Source: Collinsella aerofaciens
GTDB lineage: Bacteria; Actinomycetota; Coriobacteriia; Coriobacteriales; Coriobacteriaceae
Direction: 5' to 3'
Assembly (NCBI RefSeq): GCF_963360655.1
Contig: NZ_OY725712.1
Coordinates: 992,001-1,056,000, forward strand
DNA length: 64,000 bases
Numbering within the stretch: position 1 is the first letter of the stretch; every line of letters starts with the position of its first letter. The notes beneath the pieces were generated by a model. That model was not told the origin of the DNA, did no database searches, and saw only the letters and a list, made by a program, of their open reading frames with translations. The translations under genes were made by a program, and so were the position numbers. This document shows positions 1 to 8,582 of this stretch, piece after piece.

Positions 1-413
1 CGCTTCCAAGCCTCCTCGCGGTCCTCGTCCCAATCGCCCCAACCGGAGTTGATGGACATATACGGGGCGCCGAGCACCTCGGCGAGCTCGATGCCGTGCT
101 TAAAGTAAGCGAGGCTCCGCTGCGCGTGGAGGGGCTTTCTGGCAGCGTACTGCCACGGATACACCACGTTCTCCGGACACAGGGAGCTCACGGAGAGTCC
201 GCGGGACTCGATCTTGCGGCGAAGCTCGTCGGCCTCGAAATACCCCGTGTGGTCCAGCGTCACGTGCGGCTCGGCCGCCCAAAGCTCGATGGTTTTGAAG
301 CCAAGGCGCTGCTGAGCATCAAGGAAGTAATCGAGCGACCACATGATGTAGTGAATGTTCATGCCGGCGACCTGCTCGCGACGCAGACGGGGTGTGGAAG
401 CGCTTAAATCCAT
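1..413 (-). CDS. Sugar phosphate isomerase/epimerase-like TIM-barrel protein (3'-truncated by window edge)
   Basis: The gene reads leftward from an ATG at 413, with a GGAGG ribosome site just upstream, and runs off the window after about 137 codons. The visible part contains GMNIHYIMWSLDYFLDAQ, IELWAAEPHVTLDH and GIELAEVLGAPYMSIN, the pattern of xylose-isomerase-like TIM barrels. The opening resembles fructoselysine/psicoselysine 3-epimerases (FrlC type), but that substrate is inference. It lies 12 bp downstream of the YfcC-type carrier and probably shares its transcript. The C-terminal metal and substrate residues are outside the window, so the exact reaction cannot be judged. Confidence 0.75.
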   Translation of the reverse strand, partial: MDLSASTPRLRREQVAGMNIHYIMWSLDYFLDAQQRLGFKTIELWAAEPHVTLDHTGYFEADELRRKIESRGLSVSSLCPENVVYPWQYAARKPLHAQRSLAYFKHGIELAEVLGAPYMSINSGWGDWDEDREEAWK

Positions 414-425
414 GCTGGGCACCTC

Positions 426-1889
426 CTACATCGGCAGTAGGCCGGAGATCACAGTCGCGACCAATCCGAACAGAACCATGAAGATAAAGAACTTCCAGAT
501 GGTCTTCCACCATTGCCCGAAGGAGATCTTCGCCACGGCAAGACCCGCGACGGTCATGCCCGCAACGGGGCTGATGGTGTTGACGGTCTGGTTCGCGAAC
601 TGCAGAGCGGTGACGGCAGCCCCGGGATTGAGGCCCATAAGCTCGGTCAGCGGGCCCATGACGGGCATGGTGAGTGCAGCGAGGCCGGAGCTGGAAGGAA
701 CCAGCAGCGAAAGCAGGCCGAGGACGATGTACATGAAGGTGGTATAGATGAAGGACGGAGCGCCCGCAAGGAGTCCGACGAGCCAGTTAAGAATAGAGTC
801 GATGATCATTCCGCCCTCTGCGACGACCAGGATGCCGCGGGCGATGCCGATGATGCAGGCTGCGTAGGCGAAGTCGGCGATTCCGCGGACGAACTCCTCC
901 GCAATGGTCTTCTCGTCCAGGCCGCCGAGTATGCCGGCAAGAAGGCCCATGGCCAGGAACACCATGGAGATCTCGTCCATATACCAGCCCTGGGTAACGA
1001 GGCCCCACACGATAACGCCCATACCGACCGCGAAATCAATGAGGACGAGCTTGTGGCGAAGCGTGAACTCCTCTTCGATAGAGGCATCGGTGACAGAGAA
1101 CTCGATGCGCTTCTGCTTATCGTCCTCATAGGTGATGGAGGACTTGGGATCGAGCTTGACGCGGCGCGCGTAGCGCATGGCCCAGAAAATGCCCGCGGCG
1201 GTGAAGATGACCCACAGGATGGCGCGGAGCCAAAGCTGGGGATTTCCCTCGATGCCGATAACGCCCTGGGCGATCAGCACGTTGAAAGGATCAATAGTGG
1301 ATGCGCAGTAACCAAGGTTGGGGCCGAGGAAGCAGATGATGAACGCGGTCATGGAGTCATACCCGATGCTCAGCATGATGGGGATGAAGATCGCGTAGAA
1401 CGGCAGCGCCTCCTCGGACATGCCGAACGTGGTGCCGCAGATCGAGAGCAGGATCATGGAGATGGGGATGATCAAGATGTCCTTGTTCTTCAGCTTCTTG
1501 ATCACGCGGCTCATGCCGGCGTTTAGGGCGTTGGTCTTGGTGACGATGGCGAACGATCCGCCGATCAGCAGGACGAACGCGACGACATCGGCCGCAGCCT
1601 GAATGCCCTTGGCGGGAGCCTGCAGGACGGCATCGATGCCCTGTCGCAGATCGACGGTCTCCCCCGTCTCCGAATCGGTGTAGACCTTGTCGACCTCTTG
1701 GTACGTTCCGGCTACGGCGACTTCTCGCTCGCCCGCGGCCGTCTGAATGGTCTGGCGGTCGAACTGACCCGATGGGACGATCCATGTGAGCACCGCGAAG
1801 AACACGATCAGCATGAACGCGATGGTGTACACATGGGGAAGCTGGAGATGGAATCTGCGCTTGGGCTTCTCCTGTTTGGCATCCGGCAT
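426..1889 (-). CDS. YfcC-type membrane carrier (DcuC/ArsB-like superfamily)
   Basis: A 487-residue protein with a short basic cytoplasmic start, a first membrane helix around residues 22-41 (IAFMLIVFFAVLTWIVPSGQ), a long extracytoplasmic loop, and about ten further hydrophobic segments. The order and the IVPSGQFDR and LVPSSSGLAAL motifs fit the YfcC/C4-dicarboxylate anaerobic carrier family. Members are annotated as basic amino acid, peptide or dicarboxylate carriers, and the substrate here is unknown. It sits between a GntR/UTRA regulator and a sugar isomerase, so uptake of the compound processed by the isomerase is a reasonable inference. Two copies of a 14-bp repeat lie in its promoter region. 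Confidence 0.8.
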   Translation of the reverse strand: MPDAKQEKPKRRFHLQLPHVYTIAFMLIVFFAVLTWIVPSGQFDRQTIQTAAGEREVAVAGTYQEVDKVYTDSETGETVDLRQGIDAVLQAPAKGIQAAADVVAFVLLIGGSFAIVTKTNALNAGMSRVIKKLKNKDILIIPISMILLSICGTTFGMSEEALPFYAIFIPIMLSIGYDSMTAFIICFLGPNLGYCASTIDPFNVLIAQGVIGIEGNPQLWLRAILWVIFTAAGIFWAMRYARRVKLDPKSSITYEDDKQKRIEFSVTDASIEEEFTLRHKLVLIDFAVGMGVIVWGLVTQGWYMDEISMVFLAMGLLAGILGGLDEKTIAEEFVRGIADFAYAACIIGIARGILVVAEGGMIIDSILNWLVGLLAGAPSFIYTTFMYIVLGLLSLLVPSSSGLAALTMPVMGPLTELMGLNPGAAVTALQFANQTVNTISPVAGMTVAGLAVAKISFGQWWKTIWKFFIFMVLFGLVATVISGLLPM

Positions 1890-1950
1890 TCTTAACCTCC
1901 TGCCAGAGCAACGATGCTTGCCAAAAATCCTTCACGTATAGGCAAACATC

Positions 1951-2014
1951 TTAGGTTGTTCTATGTATAACCTGCATGAAGGCGTCGGTCAAGAAACATA
2001 TTAGGTTGTTCTAT
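1951..2014. promoter_or_regulatory. Two direct copies of TTAGGTTGTTCTAT, candidate GntR/UTRA operators
   Basis: The 14-mer TTAGGTTGTTCTAT occurs at 1951-1964 and again at 2001-2014, exactly 50 bp apart. The first copy is part of an imperfect inverted repeat (AGGTT ... AACCT, 1953-1973). The gap lies between the regulator gene and the carrier gene it precedes, the expected place for HutC/FrlR-type repressor binding. No binding evidence exists; this rests on position and repetition only. Confidence 0.5.
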
Positions 2015-2086
2015 AAGTGGTAACTTTTACGCGCTAAACGGACCTGCCGCGGCAATACGAGAACAGCGCTGTGTGAGACAGAGCCG

Positions 2087-2821
2087 CTAGATATCGAAGC
2101 TGTAGCGCGAACCCACGTAGTACTGTCTGCCATAGCAGAAGCGCTCTCCGTTGGAATCGAGAAAGCCCGCGTTCATGAAGAACAGCGGCTCCCCTACTGG
2201 GACCTTGAGCTCGCGGGCGGCATCAATTCCCGCACGGGCGATCTCCAGCCTGCAGGGATCGGACGAGCAGGGATACCTACCCGTACGCTCCCCCACGGCC
2301 TCGAATATCGAACAATTGGAGAGACCGATATCTTTGAGAAATTCGAATCCATCGACAGGATAGTAGTTGTTCTCGAACAGGACCGGCACGCCGTCTGCGG
2401 TACGCACGCGTGAGACCAAGATGAGGTCAGAGCCTTCATCCAAGCCAAAGAAAGAAGCGAGGTCGCGATCGGCGGCAACGGTCTTGCGGGCAACGACGCG
2501 AGCGCCCGCCTTCATGCCGTTTTCAGCGCATGCTTGGGTAAAACTCTGAACATCGTCCTTCTGATGCACCTTGCGAATTATCTTTGTCGCGGTCACAAAC
2601 GTACCACGCCCCTGCCGCTTGGTGAGATACCCCTCGCCCACAAGCTCCTCTATTGCGCGGCGAACCGTGACCCTTCCCACGCCGTACATCTTAGAAAGCT
2701 CAAGTTCCGTTGGAATCTGCGAGTCAACGGGATATGTCCCCTGTTCGATATCGCTCTTAAGCAAATCGAGCACCTGTTGATACAGCGGGGCGGAAGAGCC
2801 CCCATCCAGATGCGCATCCAC
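2087..2821 (-). CDS. GntR-family transcriptional regulator, HutC/UTRA type
   Basis: A 244-residue regulator starting at GTG 2821 behind AAAGGGAGAG. Residues 10-80 form the GntR winged helix (PLYQQVLDLLKSDIEQGTYP, then ELSKMYGVGRVTVRRAIEEL and KRQGRGTFV). The rest matches an UTRA effector domain (LILVSRVRTADGVPVLFENN; FCYGRQYYVGSRYSFDI at the end). UTRA domains bind small sugars, amino-sugar phosphates or amino acids. It is the upstream gene of the local carrier/isomerase cluster and probably controls it through the 50-bp-spaced repeats downstream of its own stop codon. Effector unknown. Confidence 0.88.
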   Translation of the reverse strand: MDAHLDGGSSAPLYQQVLDLLKSDIEQGTYPVDSQIPTELELSKMYGVGRVTVRRAIEELVGEGYLTKRQGRGTFVTATKIIRKVHQKDDVQSFTQACAENGMKAGARVVARKTVAADRDLASFFGLDEGSDLILVSRVRTADGVPVLFENNYYPVDGFEFLKDIGLSNCSIFEAVGERTGRYPCSSDPCRLEIARAGIDAARELKVPVGEPLFFMNAGFLDSNGERFCYGRQYYVGSRYSFDI

Positions 2822-3075
2822 AAAAACTCTCCCTTTAAGGCGTTCGCGATCTCAACGACTCCATTCTACCGCACACGGAAAAATGAGGTTAAACACATAG
2901 GGGCCCTGCATGTTTGAGCGTATCGGGAATCTGGTCGCTGATTTCGTCCGCATTTGCTTGCGAAAAACCAAAACGCTCCTCGCGCTTGGCGAACACGGTG
3001 AGGCCCGCCGCCTTGCACGCAGCGATCGATGATGCTCGTGTGATGTTGGCTTCCTTCCTTTGCTTGCGAGGCGCG

Positions 3076-3291
3076 TCACTCGTCCTGCTGAGCCGCGGGC
3101 CCATCGTTCGGCGTGGCCTGCCTGCGCGGGGCATGCCGGGAATTGATGTAGTCGTATGCGTAGGCGATCTCCGCGACGGGGACCTCCACGTGGTAATGGG
3201 CGGAAATGTCAGAGAAGCTCGTGCGGAATGCGATCGAGGTAGGCTCTGTGTCTCGGGGATGTTCATGCGGCTGGTCCTCCTTTCGCCACAC
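3076..3291 (-). pseudogene. Possible C-terminal remnant of a PRD-containing (LevR-like) regulator
   Basis: A 71-codon minus-strand reading frame contains SFSDISAHYHVEVPVAEIAY followed by AYDYINSRH. This resembles the last helix region of PTS-regulation domains, where an acidic EIAY motif precedes the C-terminus. No upstream sequence in any frame continues the domain, so if real it is a fragment. The flanking 2.8-3.95 kb region shows other broken frames. The resemblance is short and weak. Confidence 0.3.
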
Positions 3292-3559
3292 ACCTTACGG
3301 GCGGGGTGGTGCGCGGAACGGGTTGGCGCCAGTGTTTCGTCACGGGCGCGTGCACTTCGGCACTCCATGCTACATCTGAGTGGCATATGGCGACTTCTCG
3401 ACACTCGCGCTCGACACAGCGAGCGGAAATGGCGCTGCCTGCCGAGCGCCTCGCGGGCGCATCCCGACCGCAGAAGTGAGCGCGAAGGCTCGTCGAAGTG
3501 CTGGGTGGGGGACCGGCGGTCTGGATACGCGGTTTCGTTCGGCGAAGGCGGCGAGGCGA

Positions 3560-3690
3560 ATGGCATGGCGAACGTACGGGTTTGACGTGAACGGGTTGCC
3601 CGTGGCGGCGTGGTATCGGGAGGAGACGGTCGAGCAGGTGCTCGCGCCGCTGCTCGCCCGTCTCGCGCGCTCGCATCAGGAGAAGGGGTC
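3560..3690 (+). pseudogene. Possible N-terminal remnant of a uridine-kinase-like P-loop kinase
   Basis: From ATG 3560 one frame reads TYGFDVNGLPVAAWYREETV and then LLARLARSHQEKG. This matches the start of a family of nucleoside/nucleotide-kinase-like P-loop proteins, in which the same lead-in is followed at once by a Walker A loop. Here the frame loses similarity after residue ~44 and no GxxGxGKS motif follows in any frame. I read it as a 5' fragment left by deletion just upstream of the broken dehydrogenase gene. Recognition rests on memory of the family lead-in, so confidence is limited. Confidence 0.35.
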
Positions 3691-3946
3691 GCAGGCCCAT
3701 CTCGGCAACCCGGTGCGCATACGCTATTGCGACCGGGACGGCCACGTGTCGCGAACGGATATCGTCCACCAGGTGGACGTCGCGCCGCGAAATGCAGACT
3801 CGCCTCAATCGTCGGTAAGGGGTGCCGCGGGCGATACGATGGAATCCACGGACCGCACCGCGCCGCCGAGATTGCGACGCGAACGCAGGCGATGCGCCCG
3901 AAAAACTCCTCCGCGCATGTAGGGCGAAACGCCAGATTGGAGCTCC

Positions 3947-5147
3947 ATGAACGATTTCTCCTTCTACTCCCCCACCCGCTTTGTCTTTGGGCGAAAAGCG
4001 ACCGACAAGGTTGGGGGACTCTGTCCGCCTCCGGCTACCGCTGAGCGCTCATTGTCTACGGCAGGGGTTCCGCAGTTCGCTGCGGAACGCTCGTCCGCGT
4101 GAGGGCATCGCTCGATGCCGCGGGCGTGGAGCACATCGGGCTTGGAGGGGTGCGTCCAAACCCCGAAATAGGCTTGGCACGAGAAGGCGTCGAGCTCGCA
4201 CGGGCAAACGACGCCGACATCATCCTGCCCGTGGGCGGCGGCTCCGTCATGGACTGCGCGAAGGCCATCGCACTGGGGCGGTATACGACGGCGACGTATG
4301 GGACTTCTTCCGCAAGCGCGCCGTTCCCGCCGACCGCATCGACGTCGCCTGCGTGGTGACCATCCCCGCATCCGGTTCCGAGGCCTCTAACTCCTGCGTT
4401 ATCAGCAACGACGAGGAGCACCTCAAATGCAGCATTAACACGGACCTCAACCGCCCGGCCATCGCCTTCCTCGACCCGGAGCTGACCTTCAGCCTGCCCG
4501 CCTGCCAGACCGCCGCGGGAGTGACCGACATGATCGCCCATATCATGGAGCGACTCTTCTCCGGCGAGCCCGCCGTGGGCGTAACCGACAACATCGCCTG
4601 CGGGCTAGTGCGCGCCGCGAGGGAGGCGGCGCCCAAGGTGATGGAGAACCCCGATGACTACGACGCCCGCGCCGAGATCATGTGGGTGGGTACGCTCGCC
4701 CATAACGCCCTGCGCGACGGCGATTGGACCTGCCGCGGCCTTGAGCACGAGCTATCCGCACTGGACACCAAGATCACGCACGGCGCCGGCCTCGCCGTCA
4801 TCTTCCCCGCCTGGATGCGCTACGTATGGCGAGAGCACCCTGAGCGCTTCCTGGAGTTCAGCGCCCAGGCCCTTGGCATCGAACCCATCGATTCGGACGC
4901 GGACGAGCTCGATGTGGAGGTAACCCCCGAGCAGGCAATCGAGTACGCGGTCGAAGCGACCATCGACGAGCTGCAGGATTTCTTCGTCTCGCTGGGAATG
5001 CCGCGCGCGCTATCGGAGTTCGGAGTCACCGAGGACGATATCGAAAAGATGATTCCGGGCCTCAAGATCAACCGCGGAGAGCTCTTCGGCAGCTTCAGGA
5101 AGCTCACGCTGGACAACGCGAGAAAGATTTACCGCAGCGCACTCTAG
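3947..5147 (+). pseudogene. Frameshifted iron-containing alcohol dehydrogenase (butanol dehydrogenase/YqhD type)
   Basis: The start at 3947 (MNDFSFYSPTRFVFGRKATD) is typical of this family, but the frame hits a stop at 4098-4100. Similarity resumes in another frame (GVRPNPEIGLAREGVELARA, then ADIILPVGGGSVMDCAKAIA) and shifts again near 4278, after which the last ~290 codons run open to 5147 (DVWDFFRK, VVTIPASGSEASN, the metal-site histidine region LEHELSALDTKITHGAGLAV). At least two single-base shifts plus an in-frame TGA near 4042 are needed to rebuild the protein. The GGGS nucleotide-binding loop and metal-ligand regions are intact. Genuine decay is likely given the neighbouring remnants; sequencing error is the alternative. 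Confidence 0.8.
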
Positions 5148-5201
5148 GAAACAGATGCCAGTCCCCCACGGGCGAGCAGCACGGCGGCCCCCGCAAATCA
5201 G

Positions 5202-5930
5202 AACCACCCTTAAAAAGGGTGGTTTGCTCTTAGGGTATAACCCACGGGCCCCGGGCTCGCGTCTAAAGGCGCGGGCCCGGACTTCGTCCAGGCCTAGTGC
5301 ATCTTGACCCGTGGCGCGCCGGTCGAACCGGCAGCATCACCCCCTCTTGAAGGGGTCCTCGTACTCCTTCACGCTCAGCTTGTCCAGCGCGATGTCGTGG
5401 GACTCCTGCTCCCTGATGTACTTGGCGATCGTCGCCTCGTTCAGGCCGACGGTGGACACGTAGTAGCCCTCCGCCCAGAACTTCCTGTTGCCGAACTTGT
5501 ACTTGAGGTTGGCGTGCCTGTCGAATATCATCAGCGAGCTCTTCCCCTTCAGGTAGCCCATGACGCTCGCGACGCTGTACTTCGGCGGGATCGCCAGCAG
5601 CACGTGCACGTGGTCGGGCATCAGGTGCCCCTCGATTATCTCGATCCCCTTGTACTCGCACAGCTTCCTGAGGATCTCCCCTATGTCGCTCCTGATTTGG
5701 TTGTAGATCACTTTGCGCCTATACTTCGGCGTGAACACGATGTGGTACTTGCACATCCACTTCGTGTGGGAAAGGCTGTAGGCCTTCTGGGCCATGGCGA
5801 CCACCCCTTCGACTCGAATTCTTGACGGCCTGAACAATCGTCAATATCGGTCGGAGGGGTGGCTTTGTAAAGCCGTTTGTCTCCACCCGCGTAGCGGGTG
5901 GTTTAAAGCTGGCCGCTGCGCGGCCAGCGG
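5202..5930 (-). mobile_element. IS200/IS605-type insertion sequence with hairpin ends (limits approximate)
   Basis: A single Y1 transposase gene is bracketed by hairpins of the sort used as end-recognition structures: AACCACCC/GGGTGGTT at 5202-5224 on the left, CCACCCGCG/CGCGGGTGG at about 5883-5902 and CTGGCCGC/GCGGCCAG at about 5908-5927 on the right. These elements transpose as single strands, lack terminal inverted repeats and leave no target duplication, so exact ends cannot be read directly. The insertion lies between a broken dehydrogenase gene and tRNA-Arg. Confidence 0.7.
5337..5795 (-). CDS. tnpA: IS200/IS605-family TnpA transposase (Y1 HUH)
   Basis: A 152-residue protein, full length for the family. 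The ATG at 5795 is chosen because MAQKAYSLSHTKWMCKYHIV is the usual family start; a longer frame upstream looks spurious. The HUH metal-binding motif is HVHVLL (His62, His64) and the catalytic tyrosine is probably Tyr126 in NEATIAKYIREQ. It nicks and rejoins single-stranded DNA at hairpin ends. All key residues are present, so it may be active. No tnpB or ωRNA-like partner is visible. Confidence 0.93.
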   Translation of the reverse strand: MAQKAYSLSHTKWMCKYHIVFTPKYRRKVIYNQIRSDIGEILRKLCEYKGIEIIEGHLMPDHVHVLLAIPPKYSVASVMGYLKGKSSLMIFDRHANLKYKFGNRKFWAEGYYVSTVGLNEATIAKYIREQESHDIALDKLSVKEYEDPFKRG

Positions 5931-5984
5931 ACTAAAGTCTTGAAACCAGAAACGGCGCCGCTCCCGCGACGCCGTCATATTCCC

Positions 5985-6060
5985 TGGTGCCCCCGGGCGG
6001 ATTCGAACCGTCGACACCCGCTTTAGGAGAGCGGTGCTCTATCCCCTGAGCTACGGAGGC
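5985..6060 (-). tRNA. tRNA-Arg (anticodon CCT)
   Basis: Read on the minus strand, the acceptor stem GCCTCCG pairs with CGGGGGC, the T-loop carries GGTTCGAATCC, and the anticodon stem CCGCT/AGCGG encloses CTCCTAA, giving anticodon CCT (reads AGG). The CCA tail is encoded (5985-5987). AGG is a rare arginine codon in high-GC genomes. The gene lies just beyond the right end of the IS200-like element. Confidence 0.93.
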
Positions 6061-6225
6061 ATGTTGTACTAGTGTAGCAGATTTACCCCTTTGCCATGTA
6101 GCGCATGGCCACTCATCGAGAAGGCTCTATAGCGAATAGTTTCCGAGGGCAATCCTCAATATCGGAAAGAATAACCCGGAATAACGCGAAATAATGGGAC
6201 AAGCTTTCCCAACTGGCCCTCAAAA

Positions 6226-6271
6226 GGAAAATGCATCCCGGAATGAGAACAAATTCCGGGATGCATTTTCC
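6226..6271. repeat. Palindromic repeat, family F copy, likely terminator after the DUF956 gene
   Basis: GGAAAATGCATCCCGGAAT is mirrored by AATTCCGGGATGCATTTTCC around a 7-nt loop. The GGAAAnnGCnnCCCG core matches copies at 31178-31224 and 47326-47497. It lies 18 bp past the end of the DUF956 gene and may terminate its transcript. Confidence 0.7.
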
Positions 6272-6289
6272 GCCATCTATCGCCAACGA

Positions 6290-6688
6290 TTAGCTGTCTC
6301 TGTGGAAAAGGCTCTTGATGGCAGCGGGGATGCTCTTGGCGCCCTTGGTCGTTACGTCGATAAAATCGGGCGAACGCACGAGCTTATCCTCATCGACGTA
6401 CTTACGGACCGCACGAAGCGTCTCTTTGTCATCGCGCGTCGTAAACGTAAAGTGGCCGTTATCCTTGGTAAAGATGGCAAAACGCGTGATCTTCTTGGTG
6501 CCGCGCAAAACCTCGGCGGCAATATAGTCGACCTCGTCCCACGGGATTTGAATATAATCCTCGGGATTGCGCTCGTTATAGTACTCGAACGCCTTATTGC
6601 CCACCATCACGTTACCGTGGCTGGTAAGCCCCATCAGGCAGGTTGCCGGCGTTGCCAGATCGACCGTGCTGTTCTGAGATTGCGCCAT
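6290..6688 (-). CDS. DUF956 family protein (ManO-like, mannose-PTS associated)
   Basis: A 132-residue soluble protein from ATG 6688, with GGAGGG about ten bases upstream; a TTG six codons earlier is an alternative. Motifs such as ATCLMGLTSHGNVMVGNKAF and YIQIPWDEVDYIAAEVL match DUF956, a small family nearly always found after mannose-class PTS genes and thought to modulate that transporter. It follows the IID gene here, separated by a hairpin terminator that probably reduces its expression relative to the permease. Confidence 0.85.
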   Translation of the reverse strand: MAQSQNSTVDLATPATCLMGLTSHGNVMVGNKAFEYYNERNPEDYIQIPWDEVDYIAAEVLRGTKKITRFAIFTKDNGHFTFTTRDDKETLRAVRKYVDEDKLVRSPDFIDVTTKGAKSIPAAIKSLFHRDS

Positions 6689-6716
6689 ACGCGCCTCGCC
6701 CTCCAATTAAAACAAT

Positions 6717-6752
6717 CGGACCGCATCCAGTGTACCCACCGGGTGCGGTCCG
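6717..6752 (-). terminator. Rho-independent terminator between PTS IID and DUF956 genes
   Basis: CGGACCGCATCC and GGGTGCGGTCCG form a 12-bp stem (one G-T pair). On the minus-strand transcript it is followed by ATTGTTTTAATT. It would end most PTS transcripts before the DUF956 gene. Confidence 0.7.
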
Positions 6753-6808
6753 TTTCAATGGCTCAAAAGCCCTTACCTAGCAACTCTCGGTCTTAAGCCG
6801 AAGCGTGC

Positions 6809-7729
6809 TTACATGAAGCCGCAGAAGCGACCGATGATGCCGACGGCGAAGAGAGCCAGGATGATGACGATCGGGCTAACCTTCTTCTTGAGGAGCTTGC
6901 AGACCAGCAGGGTCAGGCACACGGCGGCAAGGCCGGGGATGAGCTGATCGAGGTTGGCCTGAAGCGTGGTGACCTTCATCTGATCAAGGGCGGTAGCACC
7001 GACGGAGTTGTACATCGTCAGCGCTTCCTTGATACCCTCGGAACCGGAAGGCAGGCTAGCCCAGTCGATAAAGGCGCCAGCAGACTGCTTGACCGTGGAG
7101 ACGATCGGGGTGAAGGAAATGGACACCCAGCGCTCGACCAGGGCGCCGATGATGAACATACCCAGGATGGAAGCGCCCTCGGTGACCTTGCCCATCAGAC
7201 CGCCGGAGAGGTCCTTGGCGATAGAGGAGCCGACCTTGTAGCCAAACTCCTGCGTGTACCACAGGAAAGCGTAACGGATGATGTTCCACGCGAAGAAGAA
7301 CAGCAGCGGACCGACGATGCTGCCGGACATGGCCAGGGAAGCGCCCAGAGCGCCCAGAATCGGGCGAAGGGTGAACCAGAAGACGGGGTCACCGACGCCG
7401 GCGAGCGGACCCATCATACCGACCTTGACGCCCTGGATGGCGACGTCATCGATCGGAGCACCGTTGGCGCGCTCCTCCTCGAGGGCGAGGGTAACGCCAA
7501 TGACGGGGGCGGAAACATAGGGGTGGGTGTTATAGAACTCCAGGTGGCGCTTAAGCGCGGCAATCTGGTCATCCTTGCTGGTGTAGAGCTTCTTGATCGC
7601 AGGGATCATTGCGAAGCACCAGCCGCCGTTCTGCATACGCTCGTAGTTCCACGAGCCCTGAAGGAACTGATGACGGAAGCAAACCTTCTTACGGTCAGCC
7701 TTGGTGAGCTGAATCTTGTTCTCTGCCAT
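6809..7729 (-). CDS. manZ: PTS mannose/fructose/sorbose family transporter subunit IID
   Basis: A 306-residue membrane subunit, starting at ATG 7729 behind AGGAGGGAG. It begins with LTKADRKKVCFRHQFLQGSW and QNGGWCFAMIPAIKKLY, diagnostic for EIID, followed by VGMMGPLAGVGDPVFWFTLR and C-terminal hydrophobic helices. With IIC it forms the sugar channel of a mannose-class phosphotransferase system. It is the third gene of IIAB-IIC-IID with 16-18 bp spacings, so a single transcript is likely. Sugar specificity cannot be read from the sequence; mannose, glucose or glucosamine are typical. Confidence 0.95.
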   Translation of the reverse strand: MAENKIQLTKADRKKVCFRHQFLQGSWNYERMQNGGWCFAMIPAIKKLYTSKDDQIAALKRHLEFYNTHPYVSAPVIGVTLALEEERANGAPIDDVAIQGVKVGMMGPLAGVGDPVFWFTLRPILGALGASLAMSGSIVGPLLFFFAWNIIRYAFLWYTQEFGYKVGSSIAKDLSGGLMGKVTEGASILGMFIIGALVERWVSISFTPIVSTVKQSAGAFIDWASLPSGSEGIKEALTMYNSVGATALDQMKVTTLQANLDQLIPGLAAVCLTLLVCKLLKKKVSPIVIILALFAVGIIGRFCGFM

Positions 7730-7745
7730 ATGTATCACTCCCCTC

Positions 7746-8564
7746 CTACTCGTAATCGTTCAGAATGTCGCCGAGCGGGTCGCCGGAGCCACCGCCCGTG
7801 CCGCCACCCTGCTTGGCCAGATCCTTAAGGCCAAGGTAGATGAGGGCAAGGGAGATGCCGATGAGGCCAAGGGCGATCAGCGTGAGCTGAGGGATGGCAG
7901 CAAGGACAAAGCCGAGGATGAAGAACGGCCAGGTCTCCTTGGTGGCCATCATGTTGATGACCATGGCGTAACCGACGGAAGCGACCATGCCGCCGCCGAC
8001 GGCCATGCCGCCGGACAGCCAGTCGGGCATAGCGTTAAGCGCGTTGGTAACAGCCTCGGCCGGGATAACGCACAGAAGTACTGCCGGGATGGCGATACGA
8101 AGGCCCTGCATGAGGATGGCAGCGTACTGCCAGCGCTCGATGCCGGAGAAGTCGCCCTTCTCGGCGCAACCGTCCATGGCGTGAGCGATAGCGGTAGCAA
8201 TGGTACGGCAGATCATGGTCAGGAACAGACCAGCGACCGACAGCGGGACGGCGACGGCGATGGCCGCGGTAACGGCCTTGGCCGAATCAGTGGCGCCACC
8301 GTTGAGGGCGAGCACCATGATGATCGAAGAAGCGACCGAGGCCAGAGCGGCGTCAGGCGCGACGGCGGCGCCGACGTTAGCCCAGCCAAGGGCCATCATC
8401 TGGAGCGAACCGCCCAGGAGGATGCCCTCCTGAAGGTGACCGGTTACGAGACCGATAAGCGTGCATGCCACGAGCGGCTGATGGAACTGGAACTCATCCA
8501 GAATGCCTTCCATACCGGCAAGCAACGCGACAATCGCAACAAGCAGAATAGTGATTGCAGACAT
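7746..8564 (-). CDS. manY: PTS mannose/fructose/sorbose family transporter subunit IIC
   Basis: A 272-residue, strongly hydrophobic protein with about eight membrane segments. GMEGILDEFQFHQPLVACTL and LQEGILLGGSLQMMALGWAN are typical IIC motifs. It ends in an unusual Gly-rich tail (KQGGGTGGGSGDPLGD). It forms the translocation pathway with IID, while IIAB supplies the phosphoryl group. Confidence 0.95.
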   Translation of the reverse strand: MSAITILLVAIVALLAGMEGILDEFQFHQPLVACTLIGLVTGHLQEGILLGGSLQMMALGWANVGAAVAPDAALASVASSIIMVLALNGGATDSAKAVTAAIAVAVPLSVAGLFLTMICRTIATAIAHAMDGCAEKGDFSGIERWQYAAILMQGLRIAIPAVLLCVIPAEAVTNALNAMPDWLSGGMAVGGGMVASVGYAMVINMMATKETWPFFILGFVLAAIPQLTLIALGLIGISLALIYLGLKDLAKQGGGTGGGSGDPLGDILNDYE

Positions 8565-8582
8565 GTATCGGACCCTCCTTTA

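Noticed and set aside
2914-3585. 223-codon plus-strand frame across the decayed region
   Set aside because: Arg/Ser-rich composition, no domain resemblance, and it overlaps the remnants on both strands.
3263-3808. Minus-strand 181-codon frame upstream of the PRD remnant
   Set aside because: Arg-rich shadow of the plus-strand kinase remnant; it does not extend the PRD similarity.
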